A model generated the notes under the pieces. It saw only the letters and a program-made list of their open reading frames with translations. It was not told the origin of the DNA and searched no databases. A stretch of 64,000 nt of DNA from the NCBI GenBank assembly GCA_025642065.1, contig JAODUP010001134.1:227001-291000 (forward strand). Direction: 5' to 3'. Source of the DNA: Paralvinella palmiformis (lineage: Eukaryota; Annelida; Polychaeta; Terebellida; Alvinellidae). Below, piece after piece: positions 1 to 17,880 of this stretch (within the stretch, counting starts at the first letter, position 1; each line of letters opens with the position of its first letter). A program made the translations under genes and the position numbers.

Positions 1-6388
<6,388 letters not shown>

Positions 6389-6495
6389 TGATGTAGGCTG
6401 CACAGATATTTAAGACGGTGTTAGTCTGGTGTGCGTACGTGCGTGTATGTGTGTGATGTTACCCTGATTGTAATTATGTTAGTAGCCATTGCAGT

Positions 6496-6516
6496 AATAA
6501 ATGGTAATTCAATAAA
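6496..6516 (+). promoter_or_regulatory. polyadenylation signals for CCDC28
   Basis: Two AATAAA hexamers (6496-6501 and 6511-6516) lie 108-128 nt after the CCDC28 stop codon, on the same strand. They are the natural 3' end signals of that gene. Confidence 0.55.
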
Positions 6517-6749
6517 GTGTTCGTCTCCTAGAGTTTGCACCAGTACATGTTGGAATTCCACAACATCAGTGCAGACAAGAATACGTCTCAACGTTGGAAT
6601 GGCTCCAATTTGACCTATTAGTGCGAGGTCTTGTCATAATTTTTGAAGATAAACACCTTTTAGCCTATTGATGGGACTGATAGCCACATGATTCTAGGAC
6701 ACTGAATGGCCTAAATTGTGCCGATGTGTCGTTAAGCAACATTCATCAT

Positions 6750-6985
6750 TCACCCCCCAGGACAAAAGCCCCTAGGTGAAAAGCCCTCACATTTTTAGTA
6801 GGTCAAAAGCCCTCTTATATACTTGGATAATATGTTATTTTGTAGAAATATTTGAGTAATATTTTTAATAGTGGCATATCAAAAGTACACTTAGGGTTAA
6901 GGGTTAGAGTTTAGGGTATTAAACTGAAAGTGAGGGCTTTTTACCTATTTTAAAATAAGAGGTGAGGGCTTACATGGTGTTACAT
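6750..6985. mobile_element. palindromic MITE-like element
   Basis: Left side has GGTGAAAAGCCCTCAC and TAGGTCAAAAGCCCTCTT. Right side has the complement, GTGAGGGCTTTTTACCTATT and GAGGTGAGGGCTTACATGG. The subterminal repeats are inverted, with no coding sequence between them. The ends are not sharply defined. Confidence 0.5.
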
Positions 6986-7020
6986 GGCATCCTTTGATAG
7001 TCTGAAGTACCTTTAGCTAT

Positions 7021-7115
7021 TTAACAGAAGAATTCGTCACAAGGACAACATACCCAGCTGGTACATAATTATGTAGAATATACATCTACTTTGGTCAGTA
7101 TTAGGTGCTTGTGTG
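7021..7115 (+). repeat. degenerate copy of the CCDC28 last-exon region
   Basis: AAGGACAACATACCCAGCTG then GTACATAATTATGTAG aligns with AAGGACAACCCAGCTGGCAC and TTAATGATGTAG at 6364-6396. The similarity continues into a TG-rich tract in both copies. Identity is roughly two thirds by eye over ~90 nt. Confidence 0.5.
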
Positions 7116-7969
7116 TGTGTGTGTGAAAATACTATGGTGCAGAAAATCCCAAATAATGAATACAACCTCGGGACGATTCATCCGGATATTAAAGAAGCGA
7201 ATTTTCATGCTGAAACGCTAAATATATTAACAATGAAATGTGTGTGCGTGTGAGCGAGGGCGCACTAGCAATATCACAATACTGCATAGTTACACAAAAG
7301 TGTCTGATCAAATTAAAATAGGGATGAGAAATCTTGGCTATTTAGCGGCTTTCCTCTATTTGTGACAGGATTTTGATGAAATCCACGGGTCGTGTAAATC
7401 CGCCGAGAAATGTCCGTATTTGGAGTTGGGTTAAATATTTTTCTGGGAGTTTTTATCTCTGGATGTTTATGCTTATACGAAAAACATTCTGCTCGACAAC
7501 CCAATGTTAACTCCAATGTACTGTGTTTTCTATGTAATATAGTTATCTATTGTCTGCCGTTGTGTTGATTCAATTAAGTTTGGGACCTAAACATTAGGGA
7601 CCCTGATTTTCCGTCATTGTGGAAAACGATTAAGAATCGGCATTTGAAAGAGAAAATTTCCTTTGAATCGGAAGCTCCGCATCGGCATCAATCCGGTGTT
7701 TGTTTGTTATAACACAATATTCAAAAGGTCAATATTACAGACCTATTCCTAGTATAACTAATACCTGAACTCGGCACTCATGGGATGGCTACTCGTGACC
7801 GTGCGCCGACATAAAAACTTTCTCAGTCCTGATCTAGGTGACGTAAAAACAGATTTACGGTGGGAATTTTCTTCTTGGTAATATAATAGAGCCGTATCCA
7901 TCCCAATCTAAACCGAGAACTGAGCCATGGATATAGTGTTATCAATACTTCTTATGGCCCGTAAAAAAG
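7116..7969. other. intergenic, no gene seen
   Basis: Open frames are short and match no family I recognise. The composition is mixed and somewhat less AT-rich near 7400-7900. No clear repeat was found apart from short TG runs. Confidence 0.4.
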
Positions 7970-7970
7970 C

Positions 7971-8152
7971 GGCACCTCCGTGGTCTAGCGGTAGCGTGTT
8001 GGACCACAGATCATTGCCACCTGTGTTCGGATCTCGGCGTGGGCATATCTGAAGGTTGTTTCATCTTTGACTTCGCTTAATTACCTTTGGAGGCCGCTCG
8101 GCCCATTTAGCCTACCATGTACACACAAGTGGCTGTAAAACATCAATCATCT
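7971..8152 (+). mobile_element. SINE-2, copy b
   Basis: A good full-length copy: CCGTGGTCTAGCGGTAGCG (A box), TGTGTTCGGATCTCGGCG (B box), GGGCATATCTGAAGGTTG and CCATTTAGCCTACCATGT, ending GTAAAACATCAATCATC. Confidence 0.85.
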
Positions 8153-8709
8153 TATGGCCTGTAAAGTGCAGTTGCAGATTGGTCCGCTGCCCATAACCTA
8201 AGAATATTAACCTTGACTTTGACCTAGAGAACCACCAAACAGAGTTCATGTGTTAGAAGTCAACTCCAGTCAAAACTCGATTCAATTGCGGAAAACTCGG
8301 CGTACACCGCGCGGCTTATTTTAATTTTTTAAATTATTTGTCTACTCTAATGCACACTGTGTCCTTGTACTGCACTGGAGGAATAAGATGCCAAACCATA
8401 TCCACTCTTTGGTGAATGATTGTACTGATATATTTTTTCTCTCAGGATGATGTAGTAGTTAAGGCTCGATATACTGAACTCTAGTAGCCGCTATTTTGTT
8501 GTTAATTATTAAAACGATTGATAAGAGACGTGATAATTGAGTTACTGAGCGTTTGATTCGGTTTGAGGTTTATCATAAGACTTGCCTTTCCTTGTCTTAA
8601 ATGGTCTTTATATATGTTGGGGGTTGCTTTTTTTCCAAACACAAAACCAGTAACACCACCAGTTATTAATTTGATAATAGGTTGATAATAATTATTTATT
8701 TATATAGCG

Positions 8710-8784
8710 AAAAAAGTTTCGACCTCTACTGGGATCGAACCTGTAACCATTGGCCCTAAGTGCTTAACCACTAGGCCACTGTGT
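8710..8784 (-). mobile_element. SINE-1 head fragment
   Basis: Only the tRNA-like head and the adjoining AGAGGTCGAAACTTTTTTC are kept (minus strand: GTGGCCTAGTGGTTAAGCAC, GGTTCGATCCCAG). The rest of the element is absent. Confidence 0.7.
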
Positions 8785-11253
8785 GTAATGTATGCTGCTT
8801 ATAAACAATCAGATGCCATGAGTGTACACGCCAGTCTATGTATCTTGAGAATAAACAGTTCTGTTACACCGTTCTAAGATGACCATTGTGCTTCTGGGTA
8901 TGTGAACCTGAACGTAACGGATAGAATCTAACATTAAGAGAGAGATCATGGGAATAATCCGGCTACCGCCCAAATCGGGATATTGGTCAACTGCGCATGC
9001 TCGGATTAGAGGGTTAGGTTTAGGGTTAGGGACTGTTAGCAGAGAGCTTAAATATAGAGAGGCGTTATTCTTGCCGCGCCATGTTGAATTTTGAACCAGT
9101 GGCGCCTCCAACGACCGGAGGTATTTCTCAGATAAACAAAACCTCCCTGGTTGTCCATATGCGATCATGTACATGTGTGCACATGGTTGAAATGAAGTGC
9201 CAATACTAGTACTATATGTTACATGATCACGTACTATTTTATTAATTAACACTTAAACGAAGCTCTGAAACTGTAAATAAAGAATTAAGTGATTTCACAG
9301 CCCAGTCACTTAATTCATAGCCTACAATTTGCGATCACTTGACAGCTGATCAGAAAATAATTGAACGTGGTTTAGGTTATTTCACAGCTTTGTGTGTGGA
9401 AGTTCTTTTAATGAAAACAATTAGGCATATATGAGGTAAATGCATACACACATACTTTCATCATGTCAGTTTATCATAGTCCTTTTTTATTTATTTGGAT
9501 ATATACATATAATGATATATACAGCTATTATAACGCAACTATAACACAATTCAGTACAAACTTCCCATCATATGGCATGTATTCATCATGTCCGTTTATC
9601 ATATATTAATTTAAAAAAATCATAAGTTCATTTAAAGTCTACACCTCAATAATATAGACCATGCAATATAGGACTGCCCAGCTGAGAACAAAGAATATAC
9701 ATGGAATATTAACAATGTTTATGTTTGCGTTAACATGTTAGATATAGAGAAATTAGTACTTTCATGCAATAAGGGCCATCAAATCTCTTGTGCCACGGGT
9801 TCATCTACAGTTACAATCAGTCATTTGTTATCAAATGGATAGAATAGCACATATTGCTTCCAGCTCTAAACAATCACTACTACAAAAATATGACATTTAG
9901 TCCAGATCAGTGAACTGTTGAAAGTCAGACAGAATATACCCAGAGATGTAATAGACACATGCATTGACTACTGTAACAGATAACTCAAAATCATCTATCA
10001 CATCCAACACCAGTAAATCTGTATCCAAGAGATTGGCCTGTTTACATGGTATCTCATCATCATAGAACTTCTAGGACTGAAACAGAACGATACCTTGTAA
10101 AATAATGACTTGAATCAAGTTCATACACAATGTGTAAACCCATGTTTTCCTTTTTTCAAGTTGGTTAAAGAATTTGATTTGATATGCATTTAAGTTATGA
10201 AGATTGAGAAGTATACCAATTAAAGCACATGAGTTGAACATTCAAGTACTAATTCAGGTGCTGGTAATCCTTTTTTTTGTATTAAGATATGAAATGGACT
10301 GCCAAAATTCATGGGTTTGATGCCTTGTTTCTTATTTAATTAATTTTATAATACCAATTTTCACCATTAATATTTATAAATATTAATTACCATCACAGCT
10401 GGCCCTGTCTCCTGTAAAGCTCCTATCTGTTAATACCTTCCTCTTTGATTTCAGTGGATGCATGCGGTGGATTTGGTACATAAAAATAGTTGGAATAGCA
10501 TTCTAGATAAGTTTATCTCTTGTCTGGTTCATGAATTCCGTTTCAGTGAAATGCATATCATACATTCTACAATTATTATTCAAGTAATTTAAATCTTTCC
10601 TCATCATATATCTGCCCAACAACAATCAATAACCCATCTTTTACTTCTGTCAAGAGAAAAAAAAACCAACAAAATGAATGTTTCTACCACTAGTTGAGGT
10701 ATTTAATCATTAATTTCATAACATTTAAATTATAAATAGAAGTCCATATATATCAGTAAGTACCAATTGCTTACGTTTAAAAATAAATATGGATGCAGGT
10801 GATCATGTAAATACTCAGCTATTTATAATTACTGTAATTAGGGAAAAATTATCTGACTATTATTATAGTAATGTAATTTTAGAAGTCCAATTATATTATT
10901 AATAATAACAAAGTAAAATATACCTCCCTCCCATAACATCCAGTACTGTAAGCTTATGTATATCTTACATACCCATTTTGTGATTAATAGGTGGATATTG
11001 TCTGAAACAAATATAGATCTAGGTAGATCTTGCTTGGGCCTACCACTTGGGTCATGTCAAGTAGGGGCGTATCTACTTCAAGTTGTTATGCTTAATCGGC
11101 GCAGAATGAACTAGTGCCATTAAGCATCATGTTAACGAAGGGAGCTGTCCGTGACAATCTACCTCCGGTGGCTAGGGTCCTGGCGCTCCATGAATTCAAA
11201 ATGGCGTCCCATGATAAAACGCGAAGTAACACGTCTTGTTATAAATAGTCTTT

Positions 11254-11255
<2 letters not shown>
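8785..11255. other. AT-rich intergenic desert with dispersed-repeat scraps
   Basis: No exon is supported. A patch at 8975-9045 (TGCGCATGCTCGGATTAGAG and a short TTAGGG-like run) recurs at 12415-12460. A patch at 11191-11255 (GAATTCAAAATGGCGTCCCA, AAAACGCGAAGTAACA) recurs at 12285-12352. So parts of one dispersed repeat are scattered across 9-12.5 kb. Confidence 0.5.

Positions 11256-11306
<51 letters not shown>
11256..11306. repeat. (TA)n microsatellite
   Basis: About 50 bp of uninterrupted TA repeats. It forms the left border of the duplicated segment that follows. Confidence 0.95.
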
Positions 11307-11307
<1 letters not shown>

Positions 11308-11308
<1 letters not shown>

Positions 11309-12075
11309 CAGTTAATCTGTATAATCAGATAAATGTCAGGTAATACGTCTATTGTTTTGTTGTTGTTCGGGGAGAATCCCCAGGCTGTCGCTTATTCGGC
11401 ACAGCCTTTATGTTGGAGTGGTTGAGAAACTTCCTCCCCCACCACTCACAGGGGAGCAGTAAGGAAAGATGGAGCCGAAATACCCCGAGGGTGGTCACTG
11501 CCAGAGTGTTTTACGTCCTCAGGAGGTTTTAACGTCCCCCTTTATTTTAAATAATTCAATGGTCTGGCAGCGACATTTAACGTGGTCAGCCACCCACGAT
11601 GTTGTGAGCCGATAAATTAATCTCTGGAAACTTTCGACCTTTTGCGGGGTTCGAACCTGTGACCGTTGGCACCAAGTGTCGGGTGCTAGGCCACCTGATC
11701 TCACATACTCTATTACCTATTGCGTCTATCGTTTTATATAACAACTTGAGTTGCATATAAAATTCACCTTGGTTGTATGTGGCAATAGAATTATCTTTCC
11801 TAGGTCCAGTTATGTCCAGTTTGTAGGATGGCATTCAAGACTAGCTCTAATCTGCTTGTCATAAATAACATTTAAGAACGTTATTACTACAATAGTTAGA
11901 ATAACAGAGATTAGGTCTGGTTTGAAAATGATAACCTAGTTTAAACAATACAGAAGCTATGACGCGCTATTACGATATACTTCAGCGAAGATGTCAGTCT
12001 TTTAATAGTAATTAAGCTAAACAGTTTTAATAGTAGTCGATTCGTTGAGGCCTGCCCATTGTAAAAACTGACATT
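11308..12075. repeat. 768-bp segment duplicated at 20414-21191 (copy 1)
   Basis: It starts GCAGTTAATCTGTATAATCA and ends GTAAAAACTGACATT. It is nearly identical to 20414-21191 in intron 1 of DUF229 gene A, including a nested SINE-1. Both copies directly follow a (TA)n run. Either it is a mobile element whose left end lies in (TA)n, or a recent segmental duplication. Confidence 0.88.
11363..11704 (-). mobile_element. SINE-1, copy b (nested in duplicated segment)
   Basis: Minus-strand tRNA-like head with B box GGTTCGAACCCC and 3' end GGGGATTCTCCCCGAACAAC. The tRNA-like head carries a short deletion compared with copy c at 20467. Confidence 0.85.
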
Positions 12076-12284
12076 TGAAGACAGTGACAATTGGGTTATA
12101 TATAGTTTATATAGTATTGCTTTGAAGAAAGATACAGCAATGGAAACATAGCTATAAATAGGGCTGCTTAGATAATTAATCTAAACATTCTCACTACTGC
12201 CGTGATCTGACTTGGGTGTTCTACTCCCAAACTCCACGGCTGTAGGTGATTCGCTTTTTGTTTTTGGTTGGCGGCTTAGGGACT

Positions 12285-12520
12285 GGTGAATTCAAAATGG
12301 CACCCCATGTTAAAACGCGAAGTAACAATTCTTGCTATAAATAGTCTTTGTTGTTAGTATGCATGTAGTGAGCCCGTGGAACAGACATTTCGTGTGTTTT
12401 TTTACTTATTGGTGAACTGCGCATGCTCGGATTGGAGGGTTAGGTTTAGGGACTGTTAGCATGCATGTAGTGAGCCCATGGAACAGACCTTTCGTGACTT
12501 TGTTACTTATTTGGCTGGTA
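12285..12520. repeat. dispersed-repeat pieces
   Basis: Two direct copies of GCATGCATGTAGTGAGCCC-like sequence followed by TGGAACAGAC(A/C)TTTCGTG (12360 and 12458), next to GGTGAACTGCGCATGCTCGG. The same modules occur at 8975 and 11191. Confidence 0.55.
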
Positions 12521-12746
12521 GCAGGATATTTCCCTTACGCGCTCTCTAAAGGCAACTAGTCCTGCAGGACTAGTGCCTTTTAAAATCGACTAGTTCTTCA
12601 AGTAATGAACTAGGCCTACACATTCACGAGATAATTAGGTCAGAAATTGTCACTCGCCCGACTTGATAAACTCAACTGAAAATCTACTCATCACGTGTTG
12701 TTTCTATTAGTCTTGGGTGACCGGGCGAGTGTTAATTTCTCTCCCC

Positions 12747-12748
<2 letters not shown>

Positions 12749-12786
<38 letters not shown>
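12749..12786. repeat. (TA)n microsatellite
   Basis: 38 bp of AT repeats, followed by a short (CA)n run at 12807. Confidence 0.9.
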
Positions 12787-12789
<3 letters not shown>

Positions 12790-13294
12790 AACAGGTATAT
12801 AAACACAGACACACACACACCGAGAGAGATACCAAGTTTTGTAAATATAAAAACTATACAAGCTACAGGAGCTGGCTGACATAGCGCGAACAGACCATAG
12901 CCATTTCTTGGAGAAAGTAGATGGGGGAGGCGCGGGGTGAAGGATAGTATTCATGTAGATGGCCTGAACCATCGTTTGTAATGGTGTCGTAAAGAGTGTT
13001 AAATTATCTAAGTATTTAGATACTACTCTGATAAACAAACTTGGCAAAACCTTCAACTCGAATGGCGTCTGAGGCAGTGACGCGCGTATCAGTATAAAAT
13101 GGAGTGTTTTTTGGCGGGCTATATTATTATTATTTATGTTTGAGGCCCGAGTGTACTTAAAACTAACTTCCTCGTGAAGCTGGTGAAAGCTGGAAATGTA
13201 TGAAGGGGTCGGCGAAGGGGGGTGGTTCCCTTTGGCCGGTGGAGGGTGCGCACCGCGTCTCCGTTTGTTAACACACCTACTGAGGTTTTGCACC

Positions 13295-13331
13295 TGACGT
13301 CACAGACACGTGACTCTTTGTTTATGCCGCC
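13295..13331 (+). promoter_or_regulatory. CRE and E-box motifs upstream of a candidate first exon
   Basis: A full CRE palindrome TGACGTCA (13295-13302) and CACGTGAC (13307-13314) stand 20-35 bp before an ATG in a strong Kozak context (GCCGCCATG). The motif content is seen; promoter function is inferred. Confidence 0.35.
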
Positions 13332-13556
13332 ATGCTGGGGGTCAAGTGGTGGCTTGACTACAAGCCAGTACACTGGTTTATAGTCCGGTACAACGCAGCG
13401 AACAACATGAATTCTACACACGCTTCCGATATCTTGAATACTGAGCTTGCTTTGTCTCAAAAACAGAGTGAAACAACATCATCTGTTGGGTTAGAAACCA
13501 TAGAATTGTCAAATTTGATAATTAGCACGGATTTACCACCAAATGTCTTAGCAAGG
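13332..13556 (+). CDS. candidate first coding exon, unknown product
   Basis: Open frame of 75 codons from ATG 13332, with a donor-like AAG/GTATAA at 13556/13557. The peptide is hydrophilic and Ser/Thr/Leu-rich (for example SDILNTELALSQKQSETTSS) and I do not recognise it. It starts inside a 30-bp imperfect palindrome (13358-13387). No following exon could be linked. It may instead be non-coding or transposon-derived. Confidence 0.25.
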
Positions 13557-13654
13557 TATAAATAAATATAAGATAATCCACGTTCGCCATGATCCCTATA
13601 ATATGCCGCTAGAGATCTGGGTCAGCTTTGATAATGCCAGCATATATCCAGAGG

Positions 13655-14260
13655 TCACGAACACGTACATGAACATATATGGGATAAATATGGCATACTA
13701 AGATTCAACCTCAATCGCATAAGGGTCATTATATATTGTTGAAATGTAGAGAGTAAACATGTTGTTTTTATGTTAGGTAAAACAAATCTATAAATACAAA
13801 TGAGGATATCATAAGATGGCAGCCCTGTATATAGTTTAACCTTATCATCATTGTCAATACAAGTTGTTTCATTTATGCTTAAATCATTAATTAAAACCCT
13901 TTGTGTTTCACACTGTGACCGAAGTGACTGGCACTCGGATTGTAATCCGGTCACATCAGACGTTGTCAAGTCTGTTTGTCTCTCAATATGTGTGCAACAT
14001 GTTTGTCGTCCCTCACTCTCTTCCTCATCTGCTGTAGGATGATCTTGATCTTCTGTGAATGATATAGATACAAGTGCTTTTGCTGCTTCACATCTATTTG
14101 ATTCATCACGTCTCTGTTGTTTTTTGTCGTATCCTTCGATTGAATGTTTCTATTTTGCGGCCTTTTCTGGTGAAGTCACATTCTTGAATATGGATGGAAC
14201 ATAGTCAGTTGATATTGGATCTTGACTCTTCTTCCCTATACATTTAAATATATCTGTGTG
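13655..14260 (-). pseudogene. THAP-domain / DDE_4-type DNA transposase remnant
   Basis: Minus-strand reading from ~14260 gives DPISTDYVPSIFKN, the typical end of a THAP zinc-finger domain. After a stop comes a Lys/Glu-rich linker, then CQSLRSQCETQRVLINDLS (coiled coil), and KLYTGLPSYDILICIYRFV with FQQYIMTLMRLRLNL. That last block is the N-terminal helical part preceding the DDE_Tnp_4 nuclease in THAP-bearing IS4EU/ISL2EU-like elements. The DDE catalytic part is gone beyond 13655 and at least one stop is present (near 14150), so it is a dead transposase fragment. Confidence 0.55.
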
Positions 14261-14539
14261 ATTTAAAAACACTAAGTTATACACCTACAATTAGTAATTC
14301 ATAAAGTGATGTCAACAAATATATGACCATTTTATTATGTATTATAATATATTACGGCGTCCTATAGTAAATATGTACAAACTGTTTTGTTATGTAAACT
14401 TGTGTCTACATTAAATCATTATAATCATACTGCAGTTTTGTTTTCATTTTTTACTCATTTGGCATGTCGGGTACAACACCCCCTTGGATCTGCTCATTCT
14501 TAAGAAAAAGGTTTCAGTCAATAAAAATAAGAAACCTTA

Positions 14540-15125
14540 AGGCTGTATTCCTTAAGGTTCTGTTCTTGGACTGTTATTGTTTTCTCTGTACACCACACTA
14601 ATAAGCTCTCTTATTCACAACCACAAATTACACAATTATTTATGTGCAGATGACAACGAAATATGCATATCTTTTTCTACAGCAGATACTGATTTATCTC
14701 TTACACAGCTAGGCGACTGTCTCAGTGATATATCTGGCTGGATGACAAACAATAAACTTAGGCGCCATGCCAACAAAACAGATTTCATTATTATAGGTAC
14801 ACCCAGACAACGCAGGAAACGTACTCGTTTCTTTTGCACGCCGATCCTTAATCATAGCATCACACCATCAGACACCGTACGTAAGTGTTACATTTGATAG
14901 CGATTTTAATTTCAGAAAACATATTTCACTGACATGTCGCTGCTGCTTCTATCATATTCGTAACTTTCGCTCTATTCGTTGCTATATTTCTATTTCATTG
15001 TGTTCATGATTGCTCAACTAGGGTTGTCATAGGTCTCCTCGGTTTTCCCATTCTGTCCCACTTCTGAAATCTCTTCATTGGCACCCTGTTCAATCTGGCA
15101 TCATTTTCAAACTCTGTACGTAGGA
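14540..15125 (+). pseudogene. LINE reverse-transcriptase fragment (CR1/L2-like)
   Basis: Reads SVLGLLLFSLYTT, then NYLCADDNEICISFSTADTD (the A/Y-x-DD reverse-transcriptase catalytic motif), LGDCLSDISGWMTNNKLR and DFIIIGTPRQR. After a frameshift at ~14885 come VTFDSDFNFRKHISLTCRCC and, further on, SPRFSHSVPLLKSLHW. This matches the CR1/L2-type non-LTR ORF2 from the active site to the thumb region. It is truncated at both ends and frameshifted. Confidence 0.8.
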
Positions 15126-15832
15126 TCATTTAATAATGAAAGATAACAAATATGACCTTGTACTTTTAATTGTTATCATAGTCAAGTAACTTTGTTATAC
15201 TAGCAAGCTGTCTGTAGCCATCGTGTACTTAATCATACTTGGTAAAACACTTCTGAACTGGAATTTATAGTTTTACAGGCGTTCTCTCCCCCTGTTTCTC
15301 TCTCTCTCCCTCTCCCCCCTCTCTCTCTCTATATATATATTTTTTTAAATATTATTTTTGTAATAGGAATGAATGTTTGGCCGTGATCTGCAATTGTTTA
15401 CACATTACTACAGTTTCAAATTATTAATTTAAGAAGGCAGCTTGAAACTGTATTTAATTACCTGCATGAATATTCCGATTTGAATAACACATCGCGCAGG
15501 TAATAATAAGTGCCAATGAATCTACGGCACGGTTTCAAATGTTCACTCCTCATCACGATTTCAATGTAAATTCGAAGTCACGATTTAAGCATCTTCCAAT
15601 ATATATTTCTAAATTACCGAATAATATGGAAACGAAATGCGTATGACCCGTTTGTTTAACTTTATTCACATATAAATTATGGAAAGTAGCGATTTATTCG
15701 CCCTCACGTAATACACACAATTTTATCATTTATGAGAACAAATTATTTATGATACGTTTGAACTATAATACAAACAGTAATTTTATTGCCTTAGAAATAG
15801 TTGCAGTACTCCAAATATGTTATACGGGATAG

Positions 15833-15872
<40 letters not shown>

Positions 15873-16430
15873 TGATGAGATGGTGGGCATTTGTTTTGGT
15901 TCACTTTACGATAGATTAGTCCAAGCGTCGACACCAAGACAGCCAGGTTGTTTCGGTGGTCAAATTCTTTGCTTGTCGTGCAACATTGGAAGGAACGGGA
16001 CAACTCGGCCGCCGAGACAGCTTAGTCTCGTGGTCGTGTTGCCTGATGACGAGCTGTCTTGTGTCAACACAGCTTGTTCCTGGTTGAGACAGCTTGATCC
16101 AAAGAGACTTAGGATGCAATAATAGAAACAAAGGGAAGAATATGGCAAATTGGGACATTGTGCGAGAAAACAAACCATCTTTGGATATTATGAACATCTA
16201 ATTGGGTGCTGGAGGTTGAGGTGGTGAATATGGGGTTATTTTATGAGAAACTAATTAATCATATATGTTCTCTTCATTTGATAAGCTTATAACAGTTGCA
16301 TGCTAAACACACGAAAAAGCTTGATAAATATACGAATAATTGTGAGGATAATTCACCTGGATAAAAACCGGATATGGGCCATCGAAAGTATTCCTCGATA
16401 TACTTACATCCTAGAACACACGTTGGTAAC
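15126..16430. other. intergenic, no gene seen
   Basis: AT-rich, with a CT/TA patch at 15295-15340 and (TA)n at 15837-15871. A GC-richer island at 15910-16100 has repeated GACAGCTTG/CAAGCTGTC words in both orientations. Open frames through the island exist on both strands but none resembles a known protein. Confidence 0.45.
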
Positions 16431-16632
16431 GGGCGCCTTCGTGGTCTAACCGGTAGCGCGCCTGATCACAGATCACCGCCACCTGAGTTCGAATCTAGGC
16501 GTGGGCATATCTGAAGGGTGTTTCATCTTTGACTTCAGTTCATTACCTTTAGAGGTCGCTCGGCCCATTTAGCCTACCATGTGGACAAAAGTGGCTGTAA
16601 AACATCAATCACCATCATCATCATCATCATCA
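16431..16632 (+). mobile_element. SINE-2, copy c, with (ATC)n tail
   Basis: Head GTGGTCTAACCGGTAGCGCG, B box GAGTTCGAATCTAGGCG, body GGGCATATCTGAAGGGTG and CCCATTTAGCCTACCATG, ending CATCAATCACC and then a CATCATCATCATC tail. Confidence 0.85.
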
Positions 16633-17023
16633 AACGATCAGCAAATTGTTTTTATTTTGGCATTTAGCAATAGATGTATACCATTACGAATGAAAATATC
16701 AATGAAATAAGTGGACTAAATGACCTTAGTGATACTAAGCCAAATACTATCATATGAACAAAGGTGGAAATATGCTTGAGATCTATGGTCAGATTGAGAA
16801 TCAAGTCCCGGTACAATACGACCAGCACAACACCAGGGACCACTTTCTTGTATTGTGACAACAAAGGAACGCTTTGAAAATTGTATTCGTGATGAAGTAC
16901 TTTCTTTCAGCGTGGCCATGTCACGAGGTAATTTTCTATATATCTAATATACCATTAAAGTTTTGGCAAGACTGTTTATGATTAGGTTAGGGTGATGAGT
17001 TTCGATGGCTTGTGACTGCTTCT

Positions 17024-17095
17024 CTGTACATGACAGGCTAAATGAACCGAGCGACCTCAAGAGGTAATGAGACGATGTGGTAGAAGTGAAGTGAA
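17024..17095 (-). mobile_element. SINE-2, partial copy d
   Basis: Plus-strand AGGCTAAATGAACCGAGCGA then CCTCAAGAGGTAATGAGACG is the inverse of the SINE-2 3' half. The tRNA-like head is missing. Confidence 0.65.
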
Positions 17096-17589
17096 GTTTA
17101 TTTTCAGTTTATAACAAATAGTTGTACCATAATAAGATTAATACATAAACTATATGAAAAGCTTTCACGAGGTCAGCAAAAAGGAAATTGAAAGATGGAT
17201 GTAGCCTAAGCTGTATTCCCATTTGCTCCCCCCAAAAAACAAAAATACAAATTGAATAAAATCTATGTAGGTGTCATATCGCTGTCTGGCGCAAGAAGTG
17301 GGGGTGGTGGTGGGATGGACGCATGCTAAACAAGTTCAAAATTAGGAAGAAACACCTTTAAGAGCTCACACCGATATTTGAACTCAGGTGGTTGAGATTT
17401 GTGGCCAACCGCGGTACGAATTAACCCATAGAGGCATCCCTCAGTTGATCACGTGTAAGCGCTGTCAGCAACGAAAACGATTTTTCCGGGCCAGTTAGTC
17501 AGATATATTTAGCACTTTTAAATAGCCATCAATGTCTCATTTAGGGTATATTTATTCCTATGTATATTTCAAGTTTCGTTGTCGAGCAA

Positions 17590-17880
17590 TGATGGCGTAG
17601 CATTCATAATCAAAGTCTCGCGGGTTCGAGGCTCCGAATGCTGTCATCTGGCGACTGGTTCACTCAGCCAAAAAAATGATAACACCACAGGACCTAATGG
17701 CTGTATACGACTGAGCAATGCTATGCGCCTGTAAATGGTAGAATGCTGTCTACGCTCACTTGGGAGTTGAGGCGTGTGCTGGATTGAAACAGACCGGACT
17801 CAGGGATAATAATAATGAAGCCGTACAGCGCCTTAGAACGTGGTTACCTGGTTTTGGCGCTTCACAGACAAGTATTATTA
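17590..17880 (+). mobile_element. SINE-3, copy b
   Basis: Head ATGGCGTAGCATTCATAATC with B box GCGGGTTCGAGGCTCC, body CTGGCGACTGGTTCACTCAG and GGGAGTTGAGGCGTGTGCTG, end GCGCCTTAGAACG and a (TTA)n-like tail. This is the sense orientation of the family found inverted at 4865, 18575 and 43262. Confidence 0.8.

Noticed and set aside
7971..8045. Possible tRNA gene at the SINE-2 heads
   Set aside because: The same head is followed by the same SINE body in many copies, so it is the promoter of a SINE.
9000..9045. Telomere-like TTAGGG runs
   Set aside because: Only a few imperfect units inside a dispersed repeat; not a telomere or a convincing interstitial array.
8836..9252. 138-codon minus-strand frame
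   Set aside because: Part of it is the translation of a dispersed repeat module also present at 12415, and the rest has no recognisable domain.
12691..13293. 200-codon minus-strand frame
   Set aside because: It runs through (TA)n and (CA)n (poly Ile-Tyr, Cys-Val) and shows no domain; the non-repeat part is not protein-like.
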